A DNA stretch of 64,000 nucleotides from Methylobacter marinus A45. Its GTDB lineage: Bacteria > Pseudomonadota > Gammaproteobacteria > Methylococcales > Methylomonadaceae. A program made the translations under genes and the position numbers. The stretch lies in NCBI RefSeq assembly GCF_000383855.1, contig NZ_KB912877.1, positions 3,886,728-3,950,727 on the forward strand, read 5' to 3'. Below, one piece after another: positions 1 through 8,620 of this stretch (position 1 is the first letter of the stretch; each line of letters opens with the position of its first letter). Under the pieces are notes generated by a model. It was not told the DNA's origin and did not search any database. It was given only the letters and a program-made list of their open reading frames with translations.

Positions 1-1
1 G

Positions 2-1087
2 GGGGACGAAGTCGCTGTCGACGGTAGTTTCTTTAAGGCCGATGCCAATAAAGACAGCATCTATACCGCTAAAAAACTGGAACAACAACTGGCGGAACTG
101 GACAAGAAAATCGAGGCCTACCAGCAACAATTGGCGGAACAAGACGCCACTGACGCCAAAGCAGGTCTTGGCAGTTTGGTTGACGACCCGGGCTTAGCCG
201 ACAAAATTGCCCGTATTAAAGCGAAGCAAGCCGAGAAAAAAGCCTTACAGAATCAGCTAAACGCCTCGTCAGACCGCCAAATTTCAACGGTTGACTCGGA
301 TGCCCGCTTGCTGACCAAGCGCGGTCAAACCACGGCCGGTTACAACGTCCAGATTGCGGTAGACAGTCAACACAAACTGTTGGTAGCCGTAGAGGTGACT
401 CAGGATGGTAACGATACTCAGCAACTCATGCCGATGCTGGAGAAGGCGCAAGCGGTATTGCAATCGGAACAGCTAACCGGATTGGCCGATTCCGGTTATT
501 ACAGCGGCGAACAGATCAAGCAGGCCCACGAGCAAGGCATTCAGCTTTATGTGCCGGTTCCCAACAAAAAAGGCAGGGCTGGGAAAGAAGGCCGATTCAC
601 CCGAGACCGATTTACCTACGATGGCGAAAATGATTGCTATCGGTGTCCGCAAGGCGAACAGATTGCCCGCTGCGGCAAACTTCGCCCGCAAGGTACGCGG
701 AACGTCTCGGTTTACAAAAGTAAAAAGTCCGCCTGCAAAAACTGTCCGTTACGCCCGCAGTGTTTAAAGGAAAATGCAACCTACAAAAAACTCGAGCGCT
801 GGGAACATGAAGCCCTGGTTGATCAGCACCGGGAGCACATGAAAGGCACCCGGCCGATGATGATCAATCGCAGCAGTTATGTTGAACATCCCTTCGGCAC
901 CCTCAAGCATCGAGCCGGTATGCACCATTTTCTGATGCGCGGGCTTGAGAAATGCCGGGGCGAATTCAGCTTAATGGCCTTGTGTTACAACTTTACCCGA
1001 GTGCTGAATATACTCGGTGTGGCGGCCTTTAGGGATTACTGCGCCCAGCGCTTAGGGAATAGCGAAACAAACCAGGTTTTTGCCTAA
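2..1087 (+). CDS. IS1182-family DDE transposase (5'-truncated by window edge)
   Basis: The reading frame is open from the first bases of the window, so the start lies to the left and only about 361 C-terminal residues are seen. The protein would cut and join the ends of its insertion sequence. A first catalytic Asp is in VAVDGSFF at the very start, a second in GLADSGYYS, and the Glu in SYVEHPFGTLKHR near the C-terminus, giving a DDE pattern. The tract LTKRGQTTAGYNVQIAVDS is typical of IS1182-type transposases. Four Cys (CYRCP, CKNCPLRPQC) form a likely metal-binding knuckle in the middle. The visible frame is intact, so the copy may be active. The family call comes from recalled motifs. Confidence 0.85.
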   Translation, partial: GDEVAVDGSFFKADANKDSIYTAKKLEQQLAELDKKIEAYQQQLAEQDATDAKAGLGSLVDDPGLADKIARIKAKQAEKKALQNQLNASSDRQISTVDSDARLLTKRGQTTAGYNVQIAVDSQHKLLVAVEVTQDGNDTQQLMPMLEKAQAVLQSEQLTGLADSGYYSGEQIKQAHEQGIQLYVPVPNKKGRAGKEGRFTRDRFTYDGENDCYRCPQGEQIARCGKLRPQGTRNVSVYKSKKSACKNCPLRPQCLKENATYKKLERWEHEALVDQHREHMKGTRPMMINRSSYVEHPFGTLKHRAGMHHFLMRGLEKCRGEFSLMALCYNFTRVLNILGVAAFRDYCAQRLGNSETNQVFA

Positions 1088-1431
1088 AATGGCTGAAAAA
1101 CCCGGCTTAATTGGCGAATTCCGCGCTGCCAAGAGGTGGAATTTTCATACCTTATGAAAATTCGCTAATGAAAATAGCGGTATTCACCCAGTAGAGCCAT
1201 ACTCGTTTCTGAATTCTTTCACAGTCTCGTACCTTTTCCAGCGGTTCCGGTGAAAGTCATCTCAAAAGGTACGCGATGCGTACCCTACCGGATTTATGAA
1301 AACCTCTGGTGCCCTGTCGGTCAGTGAATGACTTGTTTTCATGGCGACGTATGTCTGAAGGTAATGTTTCCGACTAATGAATAAACGCTCTAGACTGTCA
1401 ATATCAAGACTAGGTATCGTTTATTTCCCCG
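1088..1431. other. Non-coding 3' flank of the IS element with two palindromes
   Basis: No gene is seen here. Two perfect inverted repeats stand out. At 1139-1163 two 10-base arms (GAATTTTCAT/ATGAAAATTC) flank a 5-base loop. At 1268-1284 two 7-base arms (GGTACGC/GCGTACC) flank GAT. The right end of the insertion sequence must lie in this stretch, but its left end is outside the window, so the terminal repeats cannot be matched. Confidence 0.45.
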
Positions 1432-1728
1432 TCATATCTTGTCAATATTATTAGCGTTTCCTTGTGAAGTTTTCCGTTGCCGGTGTTCGGTTTCTAAATA
1501 TTCTGCTGATCGAATGCCGGAAGCGGATAGCAAGTAAATTGCATCCATCATGGCTACGCCGAAATGGTCTGTCTTAATCTGGCTCGAAATCCCGTTATCA
1601 TTATCCGGGTCTGATCTGTATTTGCTCAACGAATCGCTTAATACGTTGATAGTCACTAATACCTGTTTGATCCTCTCAATGTGATGCTCTACTGAATCAA
1701 TTGATTTGATTGTGTCCATTCTTTCCAT
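1432..1728 (-). CDS. Small hypothetical protein
   Basis: I do not recognise this protein. With the ATG at 1728 it has 98 residues and is mostly polar, with a predicted helical N-terminal half (SVEHHIERIKQVLVTINVLSDSL) and a C-terminal helix-like tract (MMDAIYLLSASGIRSAEYLETEHRQ). The frame extends upstream to a TTG at 1815, but those 29 residues look non-coding and no ribosome-binding site supports that start. A further ATG at 1719 is also possible. It stands alone between the insertion sequence and an unannotated stretch, so it may be accessory DNA brought in with the element. Confidence 0.45.
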   Translation of the reverse strand: MERMDTIKSIDSVEHHIERIKQVLVTINVLSDSLSKYRSDPDNDNGISSQIKTDHFGVAMMDAIYLLSASGIRSAEYLETEHRQRKTSQGNANNIDKI

Positions 1729-2060
1729 AGCGTTTTTCTTGTTGTTAACGATGATATGCCACTGATGGGCGACGGGCTTAAATGGCGTTAGAAAACCACA
1801 TTTGCTAGCGGCCAACCCAAATAAGCAAGCCGTAGTAGATCATTCATGAATTAAACGTACGCTGAATGAGGGGAATGAAAGTCATTCAATTTGTCAATAG
1901 GGCGCGGTCCGATTCTTGTGGTATTTTTTTGAACTTCATCACGTTTTCGATAAATTTTAATCTCGCACTGTTGTAACAATGGCTTAAAAAATGTCCGCCT
2001 GGTCGGAATACAAAGGCTGTATATGTATGGCGAGCGGCTCAGCGTCTGCTGCAAGATGGC

Positions 2061-2303
2061 CTATAAGTCATTGATTGTGGCTCTGATCGATTCGCAGACC
2101 TGAGAACAAAAGACGATATAACCATGTTCGAACGCTATTAAATGATAGCCATGTTCTGATAAATTCTTTTTCCGGTACGACGGCTTCCCAGTTACGACAA
2201 GGGGCTTCAATCCCGCATCATTGATGCACTTGGAGAAGCCATCAATCACCTGATGAGCAGCAGCAATACTCCCGTGCCGAAACCGTGCCGCATAGCTGTC
2301 CAC
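2061..2303 (-). CDS. Possible small hypothetical protein
   Basis: An 80-residue frame with a GTG start begins 12 bases after the stop of the di-haem cytochrome gene on the same strand, so it could be its last co-transcribed gene. It contains a plausible mixed sequence (FEHGYIVFCSQVCESIRATINDL) but no recognised domain. The ribosome-binding site is weak. Between it and the preceding small gene (1729-2060) I see no convincing gene. This call is doubtful. Confidence 0.25.
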   Translation of the reverse strand: MDSYAARFRHGSIAAAHQVIDGFSKCINDAGLKPLVVTGKPSYRKKNLSEHGYHLIAFEHGYIVFCSQVCESIRATINDL

Positions 2304-2315
2304 TTGAAATGCCTA

Positions 2316-3590
2316 TTAAAATTTATCGGCACCCCACTGAGGGCTTTCCATAATGCCTTTGCAGAGACCGGGTTCCTCGCCTTCGATCCAGCCTTTGCCT
2401 TCATCAAAGCCTTCCGGAAGGTCGGCCAGGGTAGGGCCGAATTTCCGGGTTTTACAGCCTTGGGAATGAGGCGCGTCGCAACAACACTTCATGGCGGCGA
2501 CGTGCTTTTTAAACAGCGCCGAATCCACCTGCATGGGCGGCATCCACCTGTTTCGGGCGCTGGTGGTCAGCCACGCGCTCAATATCGTGTCGGGATGATC
2601 GGTAGCGGAATCGATGATATAGCCGCAGGTTCCGGAGGTGGTCATGTTATGGCATTGGTTGCAGAGCTGATTGGCACCGTCTATGGGGTCGGTCGTCACC
2701 TGCAGGATTTCATGATTGTAGAAAAAATTCCTGAAAGGTTCGCCTACCGGTAAAAAAGGCAAATTGGCCATAGAGCGAATATCTGGCAAGCCGTGCCTGG
2801 AATTGATGTAGGGGCTGTATTTGACGCCGTGCGCATTGTGGCAGGCAACGCATCCGGCGGATGCCGTAAATTCGGGGGATTTGAAGGCCTTGTTGGCATC
2901 GCGATACCAGAGTTCCTGGGGGAAATCCAGGGGCGGTTTTGCCTGTTCGGGATTGAATTTGGCTAAAAATTCGTTTTTTGCCGGCAGCGGAGTGTCAAGC
3001 GGCGGTAAAAAGCCGGCCACGGCATCGCCGTATTGCGTGAGGTAGCAGCTTTTTCCGGTCGTTGTATTGCGCAGAATAATGCCGATATCGTTGAAGGTAT
3101 TGTAAAGATAATAAAATTCTTTCTTTTCAGCAGCGGGGGCACTTTCATACTGCGCCTTTCTTTGTGCCTGGTTCATGCCGAGATTCGCCTTGGTTTCGCG
3201 GAACCAGTTTTTCTCCAGTTGATTGCCTTTCTGGCGGCAATTGACCACCATGATATTTTGATCATCCAGGTTGACTACCTGAAGATGCGAATAGGTCCAG
3301 CAACCCTGGTCGCCACCCAGCCAATGGGGGTTATCGCATTTTTTTGACGTGGAGAGTAATTCCCAGTTGTTTTGTTCTATCTCCTGTTTATCGACATAAA
3401 TTGGAACCTGCTTGCCGTCCAGGCATGACAGTAACGGCAAGTCGCGGGTGATGCCAAGCTCGGCCTTGCATTCCTTGACGTATTGATAAACATCATAGCC
3501 GGATGGGGGCGGCTCCTCAGTTGAATCCGACCTGAAAACCAGTAAGAATGAGAAAATACCCATAAGAACAATTGCTAACGCTGTTTTCAT
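2316..3590 (-). CDS. Di-haem c-type cytochrome-like secreted protein
   Basis: The 424-residue protein starts with a signal-peptide-like segment (residues 1-20) and should be periplasmic. Two CxxCH haem c motifs are visible, CVACH at 247-251 and CNQCH at 310-314, with candidate distal His and Met ligands nearby (SRHGLPD, NRWMPPMQ). It is otherwise Cys-rich (C41, C56, C85, C97, C118, C182, C322) and has a Cys triplet at 369-371 followed by CDAPHSQGC. The N-terminal 240 residues carry no motif I know. A redox or electron-transfer role is inferred from the haem sites; the substrate is unknown. It is followed by a doubtful small frame and preceded by the fused MFS/spermidine-synthase gene on the same strand, 162 bases away. 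Confidence 0.7.
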   Translation of the reverse strand: MKTALAIVLMGIFSFLLVFRSDSTEEPPPSGYDVYQYVKECKAELGITRDLPLLSCLDGKQVPIYVDKQEIEQNNWELLSTSKKCDNPHWLGGDQGCWTYSHLQVVNLDDQNIMVVNCRQKGNQLEKNWFRETKANLGMNQAQRKAQYESAPAAEKKEFYYLYNTFNDIGIILRNTTTGKSCYLTQYGDAVAGFLPPLDTPLPAKNEFLAKFNPEQAKPPLDFPQELWYRDANKAFKSPEFTASAGCVACHNAHGVKYSPYINSRHGLPDIRSMANLPFLPVGEPFRNFFYNHEILQVTTDPIDGANQLCNQCHNMTTSGTCGYIIDSATDHPDTILSAWLTTSARNRWMPPMQVDSALFKKHVAAMKCCCDAPHSQGCKTRKFGPTLADLPEGFDEGKGWIEGEEPGLCKGIMESPQWGADKF

Positions 3591-3752
3591 ATGCCACCTC
3601 TTGATTGATCAAGCTCATTGTGGAAAAGAGGCTGTTTATTATGTTGCCGGGAACGGTTGTCCCCGGTTACTGCAATGCTTGCGATCGGTAGTTTTCGACT
3701 TAATTGACCGCTCGGCTGGTCACGCGAAAACCCATCGGGGCCTCGCGCCAGT

Positions 3753-5843
3753 TCATTTCAATAAGCGGAACAGATTGGAAAAGTCGTCAGTCCACATGAT
3801 GCTCTTGACGGGTGTTGTACTAGCGCTTTTAGCTTTTTGCAATACCGGATTTTGCAGAAATTTCCGGTTGTTGCTGAGCAAGGCCCAGTCGGCGCGATAC
3901 CAGCCCAGACTGTCTGATGGTTGCGATTGCACAAATAGATAGTCGTAGCCGGCATGCTCGGCCATGCCTCTCACCAGGGGCCGTAGATCCAGGTAGTGGT
4001 TGGTAATGTGAATGGCCAGTACGCCATCGGGACGTAGATGATGCAGATACAGTTCCAGAGCCTGCATGGTGAGCAGGTGCATGGGGATCGCGTCGCCGCT
4101 GAAGGCATCGAGAATTAACAAATCGAAGCCCTGGGGCGTTTCCCGCTCCAGGGCCAGGCGCGCATCGGACACGACGAGGTCGTAATTGGCGGCCGTATTT
4201 TTCAGGTAGGTAAAATAGGTCTGCGCCAGTTCGACGACGGCAGGATCGATGTCATAGACACGGAAATAGTCGTCCGGTTTGCCATAGGTCAGCAAGGTGC
4301 CCGTACCCAGACCGACCACGCCGATGCGCCGTCCGTGATCCCGGATAAAATGCGTCAGCGCCAGGCCGACCCCCGACTCATTGCCGTAATAAGCCGTGGG
4401 CAAATGCTGCTTGTCGGCCACCAGAAACTGAAAGCCGTGATCAATGGCGCCATGCCTCAAGACACGTTTGGCCAGTGCCGGATTGTTTACGGAACGGTCC
4501 TCGACGCGCAGCACCCCGTAAAAATTGCGGTTAACCAGCGTTTTTTCCGAGGCCGTCTGAAAAGCATGGTTGGCCAGATTCACGCCCAGCCAGATCAAGC
4601 CGGCGCCCGCCGATAACCAGACCAGCGGCTTGCGGCGTTTATCGTCCGATAATTGCTTGTCGACAGCTACAGCCCATAAGGTCAGCAGGCAGCAGGCGAA
4701 CAGGGCAATATGGAATTCGAAATAAAGCGGAAACAACAAGGGCGCCAGGAGGGCGACGAAAACGCCGCCCAATGCTCCGCCCGCTGAAAGGGCAAGATAA
4801 TAAGCGGTCAGCCGGTTGGGTTGGGGACGCATGCGATAAAGCTCGCCGTGACAGGTCATGCAGCAGCAAAACAACCCGGCGCTGTAAATGCCAATTTGCG
4901 CTTCCAGCGTGAAATTCTCCCTGCCATACAGCACCATGACCAGGGCGATCGCCGCAACAAACAGGGCGGGAATGAAAATCCGCCGTTGATACCAATCCTT
5001 GCGGGCAAAGCAGAAAACGAACGACAGCACATACAAGCTGAGCGGTACTATCCACAGAAACGGCACGCTTGCCACATCCTGGCAAAGCTGATTGGTGGCC
5101 GCCAGCAACAATGTCGTGGTAGCGGCAGGCAAGGCCAGCCAAAACAGCCACAACATGGCGGGAGACATCCGGTCCGAGATCAGCGTTTCATCGTCAGTGG
5201 CAACCGGCCTGGCAACAATGGCCTCCGCCTCGGCGAGGCGGCGAAAATCCAGTGCGACACCAGCGCATAGCAGCAGATAAATGACAAAGCCCACGGACCA
5301 GCCAAGCGTCTGTCCCCCCAATTTAAAATAGGGCTCAAACAAAAACGGATAGCTCAATAACGCCAGCAAGGAACCGAAATTGGATAGAGCATATAATGTG
5401 TAGGGCGAACGATACGGATTGATCCGGACGATCCAGGCCTGGAGCAGGGGGCTGGTGGTCGAAAGGATGAAGTAGGGTAAGCCGATGCTGCTGACCAGCA
5501 GTATGAGAATATCAAAGGTAGGCTGCTCGCTGCTCTCGGGCTTGAAGGATGGGTCGGGTGTCACCGGCAATGTCAACAGTGCAAGCAGCAATAACGCGAC
5601 ATGCAGGACAGCCTGGCGGCGAGCGGAGAAAAAATCGAGATTGAAGTGGGCGTATGCATAGCCCGCCAGCAAAAAGACCTGGAAAAAAAGCATGCAGGTA
5701 ATCCACACCGCCGGGCTTCCGCCAAACCAGGGCAAGATGAATTTACCGATGAGCGGTTCGAGCTGGAATAACAAATAAGCGCCCCAAAAGCTGATAAACG
5801 CATACATGCTCCAGCGAAAACCCGCATATAAAGAACCTGGCAT
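3753..5843 (-). CDS. Fused MFS-type membrane / spermidine synthase-like protein
   Basis: This 696-residue inner-membrane protein has about ten to eleven hydrophobic segments in its first 430 residues and a C-terminal class I methyltransferase-like fold of the spermidine synthase family. The latter shows GVVGLGTGTL, the acidic YDIDPAVVELA strand end and DLLILDAFSGDAIPMHL, where polyamine synthases hold their catalytic Asp. Such fusions are widespread and their substrate is not known, so polyamine synthesis should not be assumed. The ATG at 5843 has GGAG seven bases upstream. An in-frame start nine codons earlier (5870) lacks this signal. The gene faces away from a 95-bp hairpin repeat element. 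Confidence 0.8.
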   Translation of the reverse strand: MPGSLYAGFRWSMYAFISFWGAYLLFQLEPLIGKFILPWFGGSPAVWITCMLFFQVFLLAGYAYAHFNLDFFSARRQAVLHVALLLLALLTLPVTPDPSFKPESSEQPTFDILILLVSSIGLPYFILSTTSPLLQAWIVRINPYRSPYTLYALSNFGSLLALLSYPFLFEPYFKLGGQTLGWSVGFVIYLLLCAGVALDFRRLAEAEAIVARPVATDDETLISDRMSPAMLWLFWLALPAATTTLLLAATNQLCQDVASVPFLWIVPLSLYVLSFVFCFARKDWYQRRIFIPALFVAAIALVMVLYGRENFTLEAQIGIYSAGLFCCCMTCHGELYRMRPQPNRLTAYYLALSAGGALGGVFVALLAPLLFPLYFEFHIALFACCLLTLWAVAVDKQLSDDKRRKPLVWLSAGAGLIWLGVNLANHAFQTASEKTLVNRNFYGVLRVEDRSVNNPALAKRVLRHGAIDHGFQFLVADKQHLPTAYYGNESGVGLALTHFIRDHGRRIGVVGLGTGTLLTYGKPDDYFRVYDIDPAVVELAQTYFTYLKNTAANYDLVVSDARLALERETPQGFDLLILDAFSGDAIPMHLLTMQALELYLHHLRPDGVLAIHITNHYLDLRPLVRGMAEHAGYDYLFVQSQPSDSLGWYRADWALLSNNRKFLQNPVLQKAKSASTTPVKSIMWTDDFSNLFRLLK

Positions 5844-5922
5844 AAAGTTAACTCCAGAAAACAAAATCACAATATGTATAAGACTGAATAGGATTTGGTC
5901 GTCAATAATTTCCCTGTTTAAA

Positions 5923-6017
5923 CATAGGATGTGCCGACGACAGGAGGCGCATCGTTCGCGAGCGATGCGCTTCGCTGTGCCGCCTGGAGCGCCTACTTTT
6001 GGTCAGCGCATCCTATG
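5923..6017. repeat. MITE/REP-like hairpin element with terminal inverted repeats
   Basis: A 95-base non-coding element is bounded by near-perfect 12-base inverted repeats: CATAGGATGTGC at 5923-5934 and GCGCATCCTATG at 6006-6017, with one mismatch. Inside, 5947-5970 is an almost perfect palindrome with 8-base arms (GCGCATCG/CGATGCGC) around TTCGCGAG. The rest of the gap 5844-6336 shows no gene. The structure resembles a miniature inverted-repeat or REP-type element. No target-site duplication was confirmed. Confidence 0.55.
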
Positions 6018-6336
6018 CAAGATTCCAGTTTCAGGAAGTCATTTTTAGCCAAATCCTTAGGTGTCATGGTTGGGGCGCTCAAATCGCTTCGAAAGGATTT
6101 ATTTAGCCACAATTTTGGCAATTTTGCCATGTAAGGAAGAGGTCGGGCAGGTCGATGCGGCTAATGTTGTCATTGCCCATGCTCGTCAAGCATGCCGGGA
6201 ATAAGGATTTGGGCGCTGTCAACAGACGAGGTCCTGGCCGTTGACACCTCACAAGGGTATTTAATATTATGAATTTCTAATGTTGCGTTCTTAAAACGGC
6301 ACGGATCATTTTGTATTTTTACCTTGGAGAATCATC

Positions 6337-7149
6337 ATGTCAGCATCCCACACAGATTATTCGGCTATCTGTGAGCTTTTCGACCGGTGTCTCGGACCGG
6401 TCATGTTCGAGCCGTACGCGGCCGATCTCGTCTGTCGCTTGCCCAAATTGGCCAATGGTTCCGTGCTTGAGATGGCCTGCGGTTCCGGCATTCTCACCGA
6501 GCAGTTGCGTCCCTATCTTACGTCCGGCGTTTCTCTGGTTGCAACCGATATCAGCCAGGCGATGCTCGATTATGCACGGACAAAACTGCACAAGCTTGAA
6601 GGTATCGACTGGCAACAGGCGGATATCGCCGACCTGCCATTCTCCGATGCTTCGTTTGACGCAGTGGCCTGTCAATTCGGACTGATGTTTGTGCAGGATA
6701 AGCACGCAGCCTTTCAGGAAATCCGCCGGGTGATGGTCAAGGGTGGCTTGCTTGCCTTCAATGTGTGGGATCGTATCGAGGATAATCCGCAGAATCTCAT
6801 CGCACATGAAACCATCGGGCAATTTTTTCCTGAGAACCCGCCGAAGTTTTTCGAGGTGCCGCATGGATTTCATGATGTCGACCTCTTGCGGACTTTATTG
6901 AGCGCAAACGGATTTGATCAAATACAGATTGAGGCCGTGCCGTTGGCAGTATACAGCGATACCGCCAAGTCGCTTGCAACCGGACTGGTTGAGGGCGCGC
7001 CGGTGATTGCCGAAATTCAAGAGCGGGGTGGTTCCTCCGAGCCAATTGTCGAGGCTGTTGCGGCAGCCCTTGCGCAGGCCGGCGGGGAAGCTCCATTTCG
7101 CGCAACCATGCAGGCGATTGTAGTGACTGCGCGAGCGGTTGGCGTTTAA
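6337..7149 (+). CDS. Class I SAM-dependent methyltransferase
   Basis: The 270-residue soluble protein has the Methyltransf_11 fold. Motif I is LEMACGSGILTEQL (about residues 44-57). The acidic end of strand 2 is VATDISQAML, and the post-motif strand is FDAVACQFGLMFVQD, followed by LAFNVWD. It would transfer a methyl group from S-adenosylmethionine to a small molecule, but nothing shows the substrate. The start is well supported by GGAG eight bases before the ATG. It is a single gene with no partner on the same strand; tRNA-Gln follows 260 bases later. Confidence 0.8.
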   Translation: MSASHTDYSAICELFDRCLGPVMFEPYAADLVCRLPKLANGSVLEMACGSGILTEQLRPYLTSGVSLVATDISQAMLDYARTKLHKLEGIDWQQADIADLPFSDASFDAVACQFGLMFVQDKHAAFQEIRRVMVKGGLLAFNVWDRIEDNPQNLIAHETIGQFFPENPPKFFEVPHGFHDVDLLRTLLSANGFDQIQIEAVPLAVYSDTAKSLATGLVEGAPVIAEIQERGGSSEPIVEAVAAALAQAGGEAPFRATMQAIVVTARAVGV

Positions 7150-7409
7150 CAAGTGCCATTCTGTCCGTCCGGATTAATCTTGACGGTCGCTTGCCATGAT
7201 CGTCAGGAACAATCCGATTTATTGGCTGATGTTACGCGGACAATTGCCTCGGGTATCGGCAGGGTCGAATATTGAATTTCAAGACTCAATTATTGTCACT
7301 ATTCCAGTTTTTGAAAAACCTGAACGTTTGGTACTACCACATTACTCTCTTATCGTAGTAGAATACGCGAACTCAATGGAGGCCGCCTTGGCGCCTCTTC
7401 AGCAATTAC

Positions 7410-7483
7410 TGGCCCTTCGTCTAGCGGTAGGACTCTGGATTCTGATTCCAGCTGCCGGGGTTCGAATCCCTGAGGGCCAGCCA
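7410..7483 (+). tRNA. tRNA-Gln (anticodon CTG)
   Basis: A full cloverleaf can be written. The acceptor arms TGGCCCT/AGGGCCA are followed by discriminator G and an encoded CCA. The anticodon stem CTGGA/TCCAG encloses TTCTGAT, giving anticodon CTG, and a standard TTCGAAT T-loop is present. It reads CAG codons. The length is 74 bases including CCA. No neighbouring tRNA or clear terminator is seen. Confidence 0.95.
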
Positions 7484-7748
7484 ACTATTCATCAAGTCCC
7501 CTTTGGTTTATTTCCACTGTTTCTCTGTATTGACCGCATCGGGTCGGCCGGATTCGATCCCTGTCGTTGCGGCGTTTGCCTGCTTAAAGCGGCATACGGG
7601 GGCGGAATGGCTTGCCAGTTAAGCGCAGCCTCGGTCAATCCCGCAAGGGCAGCCAGGGATTAATCTCATTCAAAGTGTCGGTACAGGCGTTATGCCTGTT
7701 TTTTACGGATACTCCTGAAATGCATGGAATTTGACACATCCGATCGCT

Positions 7749-8252
7749 TCACTCCGGTTCCGATCCGTTCTTCTTCCCACGGCTTTCAAAGAAGCGCTCG
7801 ACCATGGGAACCAAGGACAAAATCGCCAAGGCCAGAAGCGTACTCAATACGGCTGTCGCTTCCCGTCCAATGCCTACGGCCACGCCGATTGCCGCCGTTA
7901 GCCAAATGCCAGCGGCCGTGGTTAATCCCTTAACCTCCTTGGGTTGATTGCCCATAATAATGGTACCGGCCCCAAGGAATCCCACTCCCGCGATCAAGCC
8001 CTGCAACACGCGCGCTAGATCCGTAGTCGAGGCGCCGGTTTGTTGGGGAATGAGGATGAAGAGTGTCGCTCCGAGGGCAACCAGCATATGCGTTCGCAAC
8101 CCTGCCGCCTTGCCCTTCATTTCCCGCTCGTATCCCAGTAGGCCGCCAAGGGCCGCGGAAATCAGGAGGCGCAGAGTAATAAGGGTTGCTTGGGTCGCAT
8201 CGGGAATATCGGAGAATTCCAATAGCACGGTGTTCCATATCTCTTGCCACAT
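7749..8252 (-). CDS. MgtC/SapB family membrane protein
   Basis: The 167-residue protein belongs to the MgtC/SapB family, with about four to five membrane segments. Diagnostic stretches are the conserved GGLLGYEREMKGKAAGLRTH region near the N-terminus, GFLGAGTI in the middle, and KGLTTAAGIWLTAAIGVAVG. MgtC proteins affect magnesium limitation responses and membrane energetics in pathogens; the role here is not known. The ATG at 8252 is preceded by AAGGAG eleven bases upstream and is preferred over a GTG ten codons earlier. The C-terminus lacks the soluble extra domain of long MgtC, so it is the short SapB-like form. Confidence 0.85.
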   Translation of the reverse strand: MWQEIWNTVLLEFSDIPDATQATLITLRLLISAALGGLLGYEREMKGKAAGLRTHMLVALGATLFILIPQQTGASTTDLARVLQGLIAGVGFLGAGTIIMGNQPKEVKGLTTAAGIWLTAAIGVAVGIGREATAVLSTLLALAILSLVPMVERFFESRGKKNGSEPE

Positions 8253-8376
8253 ACTTGTAGTTGCTCCTTGGTTTGTTTGCACTTCGTTAAGGGACCTTTA
8301 ATGACCGTCTAAGGCACAGTCCAAGCACTTAGTCATCCTTGTTTCTGACAAGCGAAATTTGCACAATATTCATATA

Positions 8377-8420
8377 GTACGAATATCCTCAAGGCACGAG
8401 TGAGTTCGCATCTATAATTT
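8377..8420. repeat. Decayed remnant of dispersed repeat family B
   Basis: The stretch matches two separate blocks of the family B repeat. One block is GTACGAATATCCTCAAGGCA, compared with GTGCGAATACCCTGAAGGGCA in the copy at 56 kb. The other is TGAGTTCGCATCTATAATT, compared with TGAATTCGCACCTACAATT. The middle part (the CCCATAGGG section) is missing. It is probably an old, internally deleted copy. The rest of 8253-8620 holds no gene. Confidence 0.45.
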
Positions 8421-8547
8421 ACCCGCCAAAATAAAATTGATTGAGTACTGGCGGTGGTCAGCCGGGGGAGGGGGGGGCGGCTTATGGCCGATAATTGTTT
8501 TCTTCGGCTTGCGATCCTGGTCTTGGACGGAACGTACCGGCATTCAT

Positions 8548-8587
8548 CAGGCTACCACCCAGAGTGAAGAATGGCAGCCTGTTTTTT
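8548..8587 (+). terminator. Rho-independent terminator-like hairpin on the plus strand
   Basis: Two 10-base arms (CAGGCTACCA/TGGCAGCCTG, one mismatch) enclose a 14-base loop and are followed by six T. It points rightwards, yet no plus-strand gene lies upstream between the tRNA-Gln and here; both flanking genes are on the minus strand. It could end an unannotated small RNA starting near 8450. Confidence 0.5.
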
Positions 8588-8620
8588 GTTTCCATCTCAA
8601 GCTATGCAGGTGATTGATGG

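Noticed and set aside
1851-2054. A 67-codon minus-strand frame near the insertion sequence
   Set aside because: The composition is not protein-like and there is no supporting start signal.
7196-7663. A 155-codon plus-strand frame
   Set aside because: It runs straight through the complete tRNA-Gln gene and has no recognisable protein features.
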